Positions 1-5,471 of a DNA stretch of 5,471 nucleotides are shown here, piece by piece (positions within the stretch are counted from its first letter, which is position 1; the number at the start of each line of letters is the position of its first letter). The stretch comes from a bacterium (GTDB taxonomy: Bacteria > Latescibacterota > UBA2968 > UBA8231): assembly GCA_027593305.1 (NCBI GenBank), contig JAQCJA010000347.1, forward strand, positions 1 to 5,471, given 5' to 3'. The notes under the pieces are model-generated. The model was not told where the DNA came from. It saw only the letters and a program-made list of their open reading frames with translations, and made no database searches. The position numbers and the translations under genes were made by a program.

Positions 1-2
1 TC

Positions 3-350
3 ATGCTTGTGCCCGTCTGGTTCGGCTATGTGTGGGGTGGCATGCTCGTCATGACGGTGTGGATGATGTTGCCTGTGTTGTTCCGCAAGCCATCCACAGG
101 CAGCCGCTGGATGACCCGCGCCTGTATCGGTGTCCAGGTCTGGCGCAGTCGCCCCCTCGACGACCCCCTCGCTCTGCTGCTGCTGGTTGTGTGCCTGGCG
201 CTGGCGCTGGGCATGTTCACCGCCGGGCAGCAGAGGCCATGGCTGCTGGGTGCCTGTATCGCCAGCTACTTTGCCGCGTACTTTGGCTTTCTTGTCCGTC
301 GCGTCCGCAGTTATGACACCTGGGCCCGACGCCCCGAAGCGAGCCCCTGA
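3..350 (+). CDS. Small hydrophobic membrane protein, unknown function; 5' end may lie outside the window
   Basis: I do not recognise this protein. Read from the first ATG it has 115 residues and three hydrophobic stretches likely to cross the membrane: about residues 4-27, 56-73 and 80-98. A basic, polar linker (about 28-52, rich in Arg and Lys) lies between the first and second, and a basic tail with an R-R-V-R segment follows the third. The frame is open to the window edge, so the ATG at position 3 may be internal and the protein could be the C-terminal part of something longer. The stop TGA lies 2 bases before the GTG of the HAD phosphatase gene, which suggests one operon with it. The coding call rests on the hydrophobic pattern and this tight spacing, not on a family match. 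Confidence 0.6.
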   Translation: MLVPVWFGYVWGGMLVMTVWMMLPVLFRKPSTGSRWMTRACIGVQVWRSRPLDDPLALLLLVVCLALALGMFTAGQQRPWLLGACIASYFAAYFGFLVRRVRSYDTWARRPEASP

Positions 351-352
351 TC

Positions 353-1078
353 GTGGCGATCGACGCCATCCTCTTCGACGTTGATGAGACGTTGTACGAT
401 CGCACGCTGGCGCAGGAATTGATCCTGACGCGCCTGCCCCTGTGTCTGCCCGAAGTGTTCGGCGACGTCACATTCGCTTCGTTGCAGGCAGCCTGGCACG
501 CATCGGACCGTGACACGGGGGACCACAAGTACACGGTCGCTGACATCCAGGTATCGCGGCGCGTGCGCAGCATGTTGTTCCTGCGCCACCTTGGCATTGC
601 CGAGCGCCACACCGATGCCGTGACCCGTTTCTACCTCGAGACCTATCCGACCATCGCGGCACCCATCGACGGCGCCGTCGAGGTGGTCGCCGCCTGCGCG
701 GCGCGGCTGCCGGTTGGCGTTGTTTCGAATGCCTACCCTGACGTGCAGTATGGCAAACTCGAGAGGCTGGGCCTGCGTCATCTCTTTCGTTGCATCGTTC
801 TGTCGGAGGAGTACGGTGGACCCCGAAAGCCGGCGCCGGAGATCTTCCTGCGGGGCTGCGAACTGCTCGGTTCGGCGCCGTCGGCAACGCTGTATGTGGG
901 GGATTCCTTCGGCAACGATGTGATCGGTGCGCAGGGCGCCGGCCTGCCGGCCTGCTGGTACAACCCCCGGGGACTGCCACGCCCGGATGGTGCCCTCCCG
1001 CCGGCATACGAACTGCAGTCGCTGCGCGACCTCGAGCCGTTGCTGCAATCCCGACTGGATCAGCTGGGATCGAAGTAG
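353..1078 (+). CDS. HAD-superfamily hydrolase (subfamily IA, phosphoglycolate phosphatase/YjjG-like)
   Basis: A predicted cytosolic Mg2+-dependent phosphatase of 241 residues, a normal length for HAD-IA enzymes. All four HAD motifs are visible. Motif I is DVDET at 9-13, with nucleophile Asp9 and acid/base Asp11. Motif II is V-S-N around Ser125. Motif III is Lys159 in R-K-P-A-P-E. Motif IV is G-D-S-F-G-N-D at 183-189, with Asp184 and Asp189 as likely metal ligands. Residues about 15-105 are mostly helical and fit a C1 cap. The later C-W-Y-N-P segment (201-205) is typical of this subfamily. The GTG start is chosen because motif I lies only 9 residues in and the next Met would remove it; the Shine-Dalgarno signal is weak. 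The last 19 bp overlap the 3' end of the convergent thiamine pyrophosphokinase gene. The substrate cannot be read from the sequence: sugar phosphates, phosphoglycolate, nucleotides or even thiamine monophosphate are all possible. Confidence 0.92.
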   Translation: MAIDAILFDVDETLYDRTLAQELILTRLPLCLPEVFGDVTFASLQAAWHASDRDTGDHKYTVADIQVSRRVRSMLFLRHLGIAERHTDAVTRFYLETYPTIAAPIDGAVEVVAACAARLPVGVVSNAYPDVQYGKLERLGLRHLFRCIVLSEEYGGPRKPAPEIFLRGCELLGSAPSATLYVGDSFGNDVIGAQGAGLPACWYNPRGLPRPDGALPPAYELQSLRDLEPLLQSRLDQLGSK

Positions 1079-1734
1079 TCGATCTCGGCCGTCTCGCCCT
1101 GTGTGTGGACCATGAGCAGCAGATCCCCGGGTCCGTCCACACGGATCGACACCGGAGAAGTGACAACTTCATTGCTGATGCCATCCCGCTGTCCGGGAAC
1201 GAGATTTTCGCCCGTCAGCGACCAGCGCAGTCCCGCGGTGGTTACACCGTAGGCGGCACCGTCCAGAGGTGACAGCGACAGCCGCAGACCGATCCGGGCG
1301 TGAAAGTGCGTCACCGTGCCGGCGCCCAGCAGCCGGATGTGGCAATAATCATCAACCACCAGCAGCTGCAGGCGATCGGCATAACGCTTCAACAGACTCA
1401 GGTTCCACAAGGTGTGATCCGTGCGCCGGCCGGTGACACCCGTCAGCACCGCCGCCGTGACGCCCAGGGCGATGGCATGACGCAGAACCTTGTTGAGATC
1501 GGTGCCCGTGTCATCGGCGTCGATGCGCACCTGGCGTTGTGCCGGCGTCTCCAGCAAGGTCGCCGACGATGCCGAATCCAGGTCACCGACGACGGCATCG
1601 GGTGCGGCGCCGTAGCGCCGCACCGTATCGGCGCCCCCATCGGCGCACAGCAGCAGGTCCGGCGCGGCCGCCAGCAGAGCATCGAACAGCGCCCGTGACG
1701 GCGGCTCCCCATTGCCGACGATGAGGGCTCTCAT
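1060..1734 (-). CDS. thiN: Thiamine pyrophosphokinase (thiamine diphosphokinase)
   Basis: Transfers pyrophosphate from ATP to thiamine, giving thiamine pyrophosphate (TPP) and AMP: the salvage route to the cofactor, in the cytosol. The 224-residue length matches bacterial members. Family motifs appear in order: an N-terminal Rossmann-like start (RALIVGNGE, 2-10), ADGGAD at 31-36, GDLDS at 50-54, the acidic DADDTGTDL at 72-80, the G-R-R-T-D-H-T-L-x-N block at 102-111, and near the C terminus the thiamine-binding-domain segment G-I-S-N-E at 185-189. The frame stays open upstream to an ATG at 1920, but residue 1 here begins the conserved domain, and this ATG overlaps the receptor stop as ATGA, so the short start is preferred. 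No strong Shine-Dalgarno is seen before it, which fits translation by coupling to the receptor. The 3' end overlaps the convergent HAD gene. The symbol follows B. subtilis usage; Bacteroidetes loci sometimes use tnr3. Confidence 0.95.
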   Translation of the reverse strand: MRALIVGNGEPPSRALFDALLAAAPDLLLCADGGADTVRRYGAAPDAVVGDLDSASSATLLETPAQRQVRIDADDTGTDLNKVLRHAIALGVTAAVLTGVTGRRTDHTLWNLSLLKRYADRLQLLVVDDYCHIRLLGAGTVTHFHARIGLRLSLSPLDGAAYGVTTAGLRWSLTGENLVPGQRDGISNEVVTSPVSIRVDGPGDLLLMVHTQGETAEIDYFDPS

Positions 1735-4082
1735 GGCCACACCGTCACCGTCACCCCCGCCTGACGGGGATCCCCATAACTGACGTACAGCGTCTCGGCG
1801 TACGCCGGCGGCGCCAGCCCGAAGTAGAAGCCGCGAACGGCATAACGCGTGTCGAACAGGTTGCGTCCCCACAGGCGCACCAGCCACTGGTCGGCGCGGT
1901 AGCCAACGCTGCCATGCCACAGGTGGTAGCCGGCGGCCCGCTGGTTGTGGCTGTCGGAGAAGAAGAACGCGTCCATGGCACTGAACTCCAGCCCCGCCTG
2001 CGGTCCGCGCGGTGCTGTCGTGCGCAATCCCAGGTGCAGGTTGTACGAGGGCGCATGGGCTGCTTCGCGGTCGCCAAGGATCAGGCTGGTACCAGCCGCA
2101 GTGGCATAGGTGTAGTCATCGACGTGTGTCTGCAGGTACCCGAGAGATCCGGATAGTTCCACGAGTGGCACGACAGCGTAGTTGCCGTCGACCTCAATGC
2201 CGGCATTCCAACCGGTACCGGCATTGTTGGTGAAGTAAACGAAGCTGTTCGGGTCACCGGCGTCCTGCTGCGTGGACAGTTCCACCTGCTGCGAGGAGCG
2301 CCGGCCGTGGAAGGCGGTGATCGACGCACGACCGCGAGCCCCCGACCAGCGGTACCCCGCTTCGGCGTTGACCACATACTCGGGGTCATAGGGTCGATTG
2401 GCGGCGTCCAGTCGCGGATGCTGGTTGATGCCGCCCGCACGATAGCCACGCGCCAGGCTGGCAAAGGCGCTGCGAGTCTCGCCAAGATCGAGGTGCAGGC
2501 CGATGCGCCCCCCCAGCAACCACTGGGCCGTGTGGAAGCCCACGGCCTCGGTGCCGCCATTCGTGCGCCCCGCATAGGTCGTTCCATTGCGATCGGCACG
2601 GGCTGTCGCCGTCAGTTGCAGGCCCTGACTCGGAACCCGGCGGTGCTGTGCGTACAGGGCCACCTCGTTGACATCGAACTGACTGGTCAGATCCGTGGCC
2701 TCACCACCAAAGAGATACCCGGTGGCGTCTGCGTCCTCCTGCAGACCACGGGCGAAAGCGCCGAGCACGCCATGGCCACCGATGCCTGGAAGGTTGTTGC
2801 GCAGCAGCCGTACTTCCTGCGTCCACATGCGGCGCTCACGATCCATGTCATCAAAAAAATCGTAGGCGTAGCCCTCGATGGCGGGATCAAAACGGAACGG
2901 CGCCTGCAGCCAGTACTCTTCGTTGCCCCAGTCGCTGTCGAAGGAGTAGTCACCATCGGTGCGTGCGTACGCCGAGATGGAAACCAGCTGCAGGTCGGTG
3001 GCCAGTGGCATCTCAGCCCGCAGCGACAGCCCTGCTGTGCGTTGCCCATCGACGCCCGGATTGTCGCTGTAGGTCCGCAGCGCCTCATTGTTGTCCGGCG
3101 CCCAGGCATCGTAGCCGTTGTCGGCATCGACGTAGAATCCCGTCGCCGTCCACCGGGATCCGCCCGCCGGCGTCCACAACCCTTTCAGGCGCGCCACGTT
3201 CTCCTGCCGGTGGTTGGTGTCGTGGCGGCGCAGGAACTGGTTGTATCGGAAGCCGTCGCTGCTGCCACGGGAGTATCCCGCCCGCAGCGCCAGGGTCGGC
3301 GACACGGGAAGATTGACGTAACCGGCCACGTCCCGCAGCCCGTCACTGCCCATACCGGCGGACAGACTCCGGGCGAAATGGTCCACCGGGTCGGCGGAGC
3401 GCATATGGATGAGACCGGCCATGGCGTTGGCACCGAAGATCGTCGACTGCGGTCCGCGGTAGACCTCTGCCTGCTCCAGGTCGAACAGCAGGCCACCTGT
3501 ACCAAGCCCACTCAGATCGACATCGTCGACAACGGTGCCGACGGAAAAACTCGGCGGCCCCTCGCCCGCATAGTTGGAGCGTTCGCCGATGCCGCGAATC
3601 TGGAAATACTGCGGCCGCGATGTGCCCCCTGCCCAGTTCAGATTGGGAATGCTCGCTGTCACATCCTGCAGATGGCGCCGCTCACGCAGGCGGGCCGCCT
3701 CGAGTACGGTGACGCTCGAGGTGGCCCGTTGCAGCGATTGCTCCGTCCATCCGGCGCGTACGATGAGCTCGCGCATGCGGGTCGACAGCGGCTGCAGTGT
3801 GATGCGGACGACGCCCTGTGCCGCAACGCGGCGACTGCGGTAGCCGACATGCGACACGGTCAGCGAGTCGTGCACGCCGGAAAGGTGAAAGCGGCCCTCA
3901 TCGTCGGTGATGGAACCGTCGGTGTCCGCACCTTCGGTGTCCGCACCTTCGGCGCCAGCGCGGACATTGGCGCCCACCACGGGGGCACCGGTGTCGGCAT
4001 CGGTGACGTAGCCGATGCCTTCGGCGCCGGTATCAACGGCGAGGCTCATGAGCAGTGCAAGGATGAGTCGTACATGCCGCAT
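1731..4082 (-). CDS. TonB-dependent outer-membrane receptor, predicted thiamine (or thiamine-precursor) transporter
   Basis: A 783-residue outer-membrane beta-barrel receptor for active uptake driven by TonB/ExbBD. Residues 1-20 form a signal peptide (basic start, then L-I-L-A-L-L-M-S-L). Residues about 22-97 are a carboxypeptidase-regulatory-like domain (GYVTDADTGAPVVGANV, then TDDEGRFHLSGV and SHVGYRS). A likely TonB box is ELIVRA at 105-110. The plug covers about 115-230, with IPNLNW, QIRGIGERS, the V-Y-R-G-P-Q-S segment (207-213) and GANAMAGLI. The rest is barrel with aromatic strands, including GYRAGGINQHP (547-556), WGRNLFDTRY (738-747) and a final Y-G-D-P-R-Q-A-G strand. Cargo is assigned from context: a TPP riboswitch lies in the leader and the stop overlaps the thiamine pyrophosphokinase start. 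Comparable receptors are known from TPP-regulated loci in Bacteroidetes. The chain ends in Val-Trp-Pro rather than the usual terminal aromatic residue. Class confidence is high; cargo is inference. Confidence 0.95.
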   Translation of the reverse strand: MRHVRLILALLMSLAVDTGAEGIGYVTDADTGAPVVGANVRAGAEGADTEGADTDGSITDDEGRFHLSGVHDSLTVSHVGYRSRRVAAQGVVRITLQPLSTRMRELIVRAGWTEQSLQRATSSVTVLEAARLRERRHLQDVTASIPNLNWAGGTSRPQYFQIRGIGERSNYAGEGPPSFSVGTVVDDVDLSGLGTGGLLFDLEQAEVYRGPQSTIFGANAMAGLIHMRSADPVDHFARSLSAGMGSDGLRDVAGYVNLPVSPTLALRAGYSRGSSDGFRYNQFLRRHDTNHRQENVARLKGLWTPAGGSRWTATGFYVDADNGYDAWAPDNNEALRTYSDNPGVDGQRTAGLSLRAEMPLATDLQLVSISAYARTDGDYSFDSDWGNEEYWLQAPFRFDPAIEGYAYDFFDDMDRERRMWTQEVRLLRNNLPGIGGHGVLGAFARGLQEDADATGYLFGGEATDLTSQFDVNEVALYAQHRRVPSQGLQLTATARADRNGTTYAGRTNGGTEAVGFHTAQWLLGGRIGLHLDLGETRSAFASLARGYRAGGINQHPRLDAANRPYDPEYVVNAEAGYRWSGARGRASITAFHGRRSSQQVELSTQQDAGDPNSFVYFTNNAGTGWNAGIEVDGNYAVVPLVELSGSLGYLQTHVDDYTYATAAGTSLILGDREAAHAPSYNLHLGLRTTAPRGPQAGLEFSAMDAFFFSDSHNQRAAGYHLWHGSVGYRADQWLVRLWGRNLFDTRYAVRGFYFGLAPPAYAETLYVSYGDPRQAGVTVTVWP
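3919..3952 (-). repeat. 15-bp in-frame tandem repeat inside the receptor gene
   Basis: Two perfect 15-bp copies (3921-3935 and 3936-3950) lie within 34 bp of period-15 sequence. On the minus strand they encode Glu-Gly-Ala-Asp-Thr twice (residues 45-54), followed by a related Asp-Gly-Ser. Since 15 is a multiple of three, gain or loss of a copy would keep the frame. The repeat sits in a loop of the carboxypeptidase-regulatory-like domain, between the G-A-N-V strand and the D-D-E-G-R-F turn, so length change is probably tolerated. Confidence 0.9.
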
Positions 4083-4130
4083 GGGAGCTGTTCTCCTGCG
4101 GCGCGCTTATGCAAGCGGGCCGCTGCTCCC
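4083..4130 (-). promoter_or_regulatory. Hairpin enclosing the receptor ribosome-binding site (candidate riboswitch expression platform)
   Basis: Reading the minus strand, GGGAGC (4125-4130) can pair with GCTCCC (4083-4088), which directly abuts the ATG. Inside, GCGGC (4119-4123) pairs with GCCGC (4098-4102), and GCTT (4113-4116) pairs with AAGC (4105-4108) around a GCAT loop. The Shine-Dalgarno AGGAGA falls in the one-sided bulge between the outer and middle stems, so it and the start codon could be hidden from ribosomes. No T-run follows, so translational rather than transcriptional control is more likely. The pairing is visible; the switching role is inferred from the upstream aptamer. Confidence 0.5.
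4092..4097 (-). promoter_or_regulatory. Ribosome-binding site of the receptor gene
   Basis: Minus-strand AGGAGA lies 9 bases before the ATG at 4080-4082. It is a strong Shine-Dalgarno and supports that start together with the signal peptide that follows immediately. It is bracketed by the arms of the 4083-4130 hairpin. Confidence 0.8.
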
Positions 4131-4208
4131 AGCGAGGGGGACTGCGACCCGCCGATCCTGGCGGGACGCCATCGTAGTTGCCGACGGTTGCCCGTGGCGC
4201 TACAACGT

Positions 4209-4293
4209 TCCGTTTCCCTACGCTGGTGTGATCCAGGTCAGGTTCGAAGGGTGTGGTCTCAGGCCCGTTACAGCGCAGGCCACCCCCAACGGA
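4209..4293 (-). ncRNA. TPP riboswitch (THI element) aptamer
   Basis: An 85-nt aptamer that binds thiamine pyrophosphate, read on the minus strand. The two conserved blocks are present: CTGAGA (4257-4262), and ACCTGACCTGGAT (4231-4243) followed by CCAGCGTAGGGAAA (4213-4226). The fold can be drawn by hand. P1 is TCCGTT (4288-4293) with AACGGA (4209-4214). P2 is GGGTG (4281-4285) with CACCC (4249-4253). P3 is GCCTG (4276-4280) with CGGGC (4263-4267), including one G-U pair. P4 is CCT with AGG, and P5 is CTGG with CCAG. The conserved blocks are near consensus and every stem pairs. It lies 126 bases before the receptor start codon, so it should repress the receptor and kinase when TPP is plentiful. 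Confidence 0.96.
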
Positions 4294-4305
4294 TTTGCGA
4301 TGCAG

Positions 4306-4336
4306 CGAACGTAGCCATGGCGCGCGCCGCAGGCAA
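4306..4336 (-). promoter_or_regulatory. Possible Bacteroidota-type promoter of the thiamine operon
   Basis: On the minus strand TTG (4334-4336) is followed after 20 bases by TACGTTCG (4306-4313). The latter matches the Bacteroidota -7 element TAnnTTTG at all but one of its fixed positions, and the spacing is acceptable. Transcription would start near 4299, a few bases before the first P1 base of the riboswitch at 4293, which is the expected place. No good sigma-70 TTGACA/TATAAT pair was seen. The match is short and could be chance. Confidence 0.35.
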
Positions 4337-4345
4337 TGGTTGCCT
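4331..4345. repeat. Perfect inverted repeat AGGCAA-TGG-TTGCCT
   Basis: Six-base arms flank a three-base centre. It overlaps the TTG of the possible promoter for the minus-strand operon, so it could be an operator for a dimeric regulator. With only six-base arms it may also be chance. Confidence 0.4.
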
Positions 4346-4426
4346 ACCTTACGCCACAACTTCAACGTCACCTGGCCGTCGCCCCAGACTGCTGACGGAC
4401 GAGCACCTGATAACCAACGGGAACCC

Positions 4427-5471
4427 ATGTCGGCTCAACGTCCCAACGTCATCATCTTTCTCACCGACGATCAGGGCTACGGTGATCTGTCCTGTATGGG
4501 CTGCACCGACTTCCGCACACCTTGCCTGGATCGTCTGGCACGCGACGGTGTACGCTTCACCGACTGGTATTCAAACAGCCCTGTGTGCAGTCCATCCCGC
4601 GCCGCCCTGCTCACCGGCCGCTACCCGGGCAATGCCGGCGTGCGATCCATCCTCGCCGGACACCGCACAGCCACCGGCCTGCCGTCGCATGTGCCGACAC
4701 TGGCAACGGCGCTGCGCCACGAGGGATATTCGACCTACATGTCCGGCAAGTGGCACCTGGGACTGGCGCACGACTCGCGGCCACACAACCACGGTTTCGA
4801 CCATTGGTTCGGCCACATGGCCGGCTGCATCGACTACTACTCACACATCTTTTACTGGGGGGCCAACAATCCGGGCCCGGGCATCAATCCGACCCATGAC
4901 CTGTGGCAGGATGGCGAGGAAATCTGGGATGACGGGCGCTATTTCACCGAGTTGATCACGGAACATGCCATCAACTACGTACGCGACGCTGCCCGCAGAC
5001 AACAGCCCTTCTTCCTCTACGTGCCATACAACGCCCCGCACTACCCCATGCATGCACCGGCGAAGTACGTCGATCGTTTCCAGCATCTGCCCTGGGACCG
5101 TCGCATCATGGCGGCCATGATCGCCGCCGTGGACGACAGCGTCGGCGAGATTCTGGCCGAAGTCGAGCGTCTCGGGCTGGGGCAGGAGACGCTGTCCGTG
5201 TTCACCGCTGACAACGGCCCCTCGCGGGAGACCCGCAACTGGCTCGACGGTACACTCGACCCGTACTACGGGGGCAGTGCCGGCGCCCTGAAGGGCCACA
5301 AGTTCAGTCTCTTTGATGGTGGCATCCGCGAACCGGGCATCCTGCACTGGCCAGGCGCTGTGACGGGTGGTCAGGTTTTGTCCGCTGCCGTCGCCTCCAT
5401 GGATGTCTTCCCCACGGTACTGGCTGCCGCCGGCGGCGACCCTTCCGCCTATGAGCTCGATGGCACGAACC
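4427..5471 (+). CDS. Sulfatase (formylglycine-dependent, alkaline-phosphatase superfamily), 3' end outside the window
   Basis: The first 348 codons of a sulfatase, which hydrolyses sulfate esters; the frame is still open at the window edge, where another hundred or more residues would be expected. Visible motifs are the N-terminal metal site PNVIIFLTDDQGYGD (Asp14, Asp15), the signature C-S-P-S-R-A-A-L-L-T-G-R starting at Cys54, G-K-W-H at 107-110, N-A-P-H at 202-205, the second metal site T-A-D-N-G at 260-264, and G-H-K-F-S-L-F-D-G-G at 290-299, whose Lys is a usual sulfate-binding residue. Cys54 would need oxidation to formylglycine by FGE or a radical-SAM maturase not seen here. The start is the ATG just before the first conserved strand; the ribosome-binding site is weak (GGGA four bases upstream), and in-frame sequence upstream gives no signal peptide. 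The enzyme therefore looks cytosolic, unlike most sulfatases. The substrate is not evident, and the gene is transcribed away from the thiamine operon. Confidence 0.95.
   Translation, partial: MSAQRPNVIIFLTDDQGYGDLSCMGCTDFRTPCLDRLARDGVRFTDWYSNSPVCSPSRAALLTGRYPGNAGVRSILAGHRTATGLPSHVPTLATALRHEGYSTYMSGKWHLGLAHDSRPHNHGFDHWFGHMAGCIDYYSHIFYWGANNPGPGINPTHDLWQDGEEIWDDGRYFTELITEHAINYVRDAARRQQPFFLYVPYNAPHYPMHAPAKYVDRFQHLPWDRRIMAAMIAAVDDSVGEILAEVERLGLGQETLSVFTADNGPSRETRNWLDGTLDPYYGGSAGALKGHKFSLFDGGIREPGILHWPGAVTGGQVLSAAVASMDVFPTVLAAAGGDPSAYELDGTN

Larger units (their letters stand above)
4083..4426. other. Divergent intergenic region between receptor and sulfatase genes
   Basis: This 344-bp gap separates two diverging genes. 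On the minus strand it holds, in transcription order, an inverted repeat and possible promoter (4306-4345), the TPP aptamer (4209-4293), a linker with small hairpins (4131-4208), and the hairpin around the receptor ribosome-binding site (4083-4130). The linker includes ACGG-GCAA-CCGT, a four-pair stem with a GNRA-type loop (about 4180-4191), and a six-pair GC stem (4148-4153 with 4160-4165). Neither is followed by a T-run. On the plus strand I see no convincing promoter for the sulfatase in the remaining 80 or so bases, and no small gene. Confidence 0.7.

Noticed and set aside
311..1048. A 245-codon open frame on the minus strand opposite the HAD phosphatase
   Set aside because: The plus strand encodes all HAD motifs, while the minus product is Arg- and Gln-rich with no motif.
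1735..1920. A longer start for thiamine pyrophosphokinase at 1920
   Set aside because: The extra 62 residues lie in another frame of the receptor gene, look like low-complexity Arg/Ala/Gly sequence, and are not part of the family; the ATGA start gives the normal length.
4148..4165. GC-rich hairpin in the receptor leader as an intrinsic terminator
   Set aside because: The stem has six pairs but the minus-strand sequence after it is C-rich with no T-run, so it does not look like a rho-independent terminator.
4015..4314. A 99-codon open frame on the plus strand in the leader region
   Set aside because: It overlaps the receptor signal peptide, its ribosome-binding site and the riboswitch on the other strand, and the product has no convincing features.
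4407..4414. GATAAC as a -10 element for the sulfatase
   Set aside because: It lies only about a dozen bases before the ATG and has no -35 element at suitable spacing.
2307..4955. An 882-codon open frame on the plus strand
   Set aside because: It is antisense to the well-supported receptor gene and runs through the riboswitch region and the sulfatase start. Its product has no recognisable domain, and long antisense frames are common in GC-rich coding DNA.

Overview
The window is GC-rich chromosomal DNA (by eye well above half G+C) from a Gram-negative, outer-membrane-bearing bacterium, because it encodes a TonB-dependent outer-membrane receptor. The receptor has an N-terminal carboxypeptidase-regulatory-like domain, is paired with thiamine pyrophosphokinase, and may have a TTG/TAnnTTTG-like promoter. 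This points to Bacteroidota or a related high-GC lineage (Rhodothermia-like, Latescibacterota-like or similar). That placement is inference; there is no rRNA or marker gene to confirm it.

Layout, left to right. (1) 3-350 (+): a small three-helix membrane protein of unknown function that may begin upstream of the window. (2) 353-1078 (+): a HAD-superfamily phosphatase with all four HAD motifs, starting 2 bases after the previous stop, so probably in one operon with it. (3) 1060-1734 (-): thiamine pyrophosphokinase, overlapping the end of the HAD gene tail to tail by 19 bp. (4) 1731-4082 (-): a 783-residue TonB-dependent receptor whose stop codon overlaps the kinase start (ATGA), so the two are cotranscribed and probably translationally coupled. 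(5) 4083-4426: a 344-bp divergent intergenic region. On the minus strand it carries a complete TPP riboswitch aptamer (4209-4293), a possible promoter just upstream of it, and a hairpin spanning the receptor's Shine-Dalgarno sequence. (6) 4427 to the window edge (+): the first 348 codons of a formylglycine-type sulfatase of the Cys-x-Pro-Ser-Arg class, with no visible signal peptide.

The core of the window is a TPP-controlled thiamine salvage operon: TPP riboswitch, outer-membrane receptor, thiamine pyrophosphokinase. The riboswitch makes thiamine (or a thiamine precursor or phosphate) the best candidate cargo of the receptor. After periplasmic and inner-membrane transport by a protein not encoded here, the kinase would convert thiamine to TPP, and TPP would close the loop by repressing the leader. 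The arrangement resembles the TPP-regulated receptor/kinase/PnuT loci known from Bacteroidetes, but no inner-membrane PnuT-type carrier is visible. The flanking HAD phosphatase and sulfatase show no proven link to thiamine.
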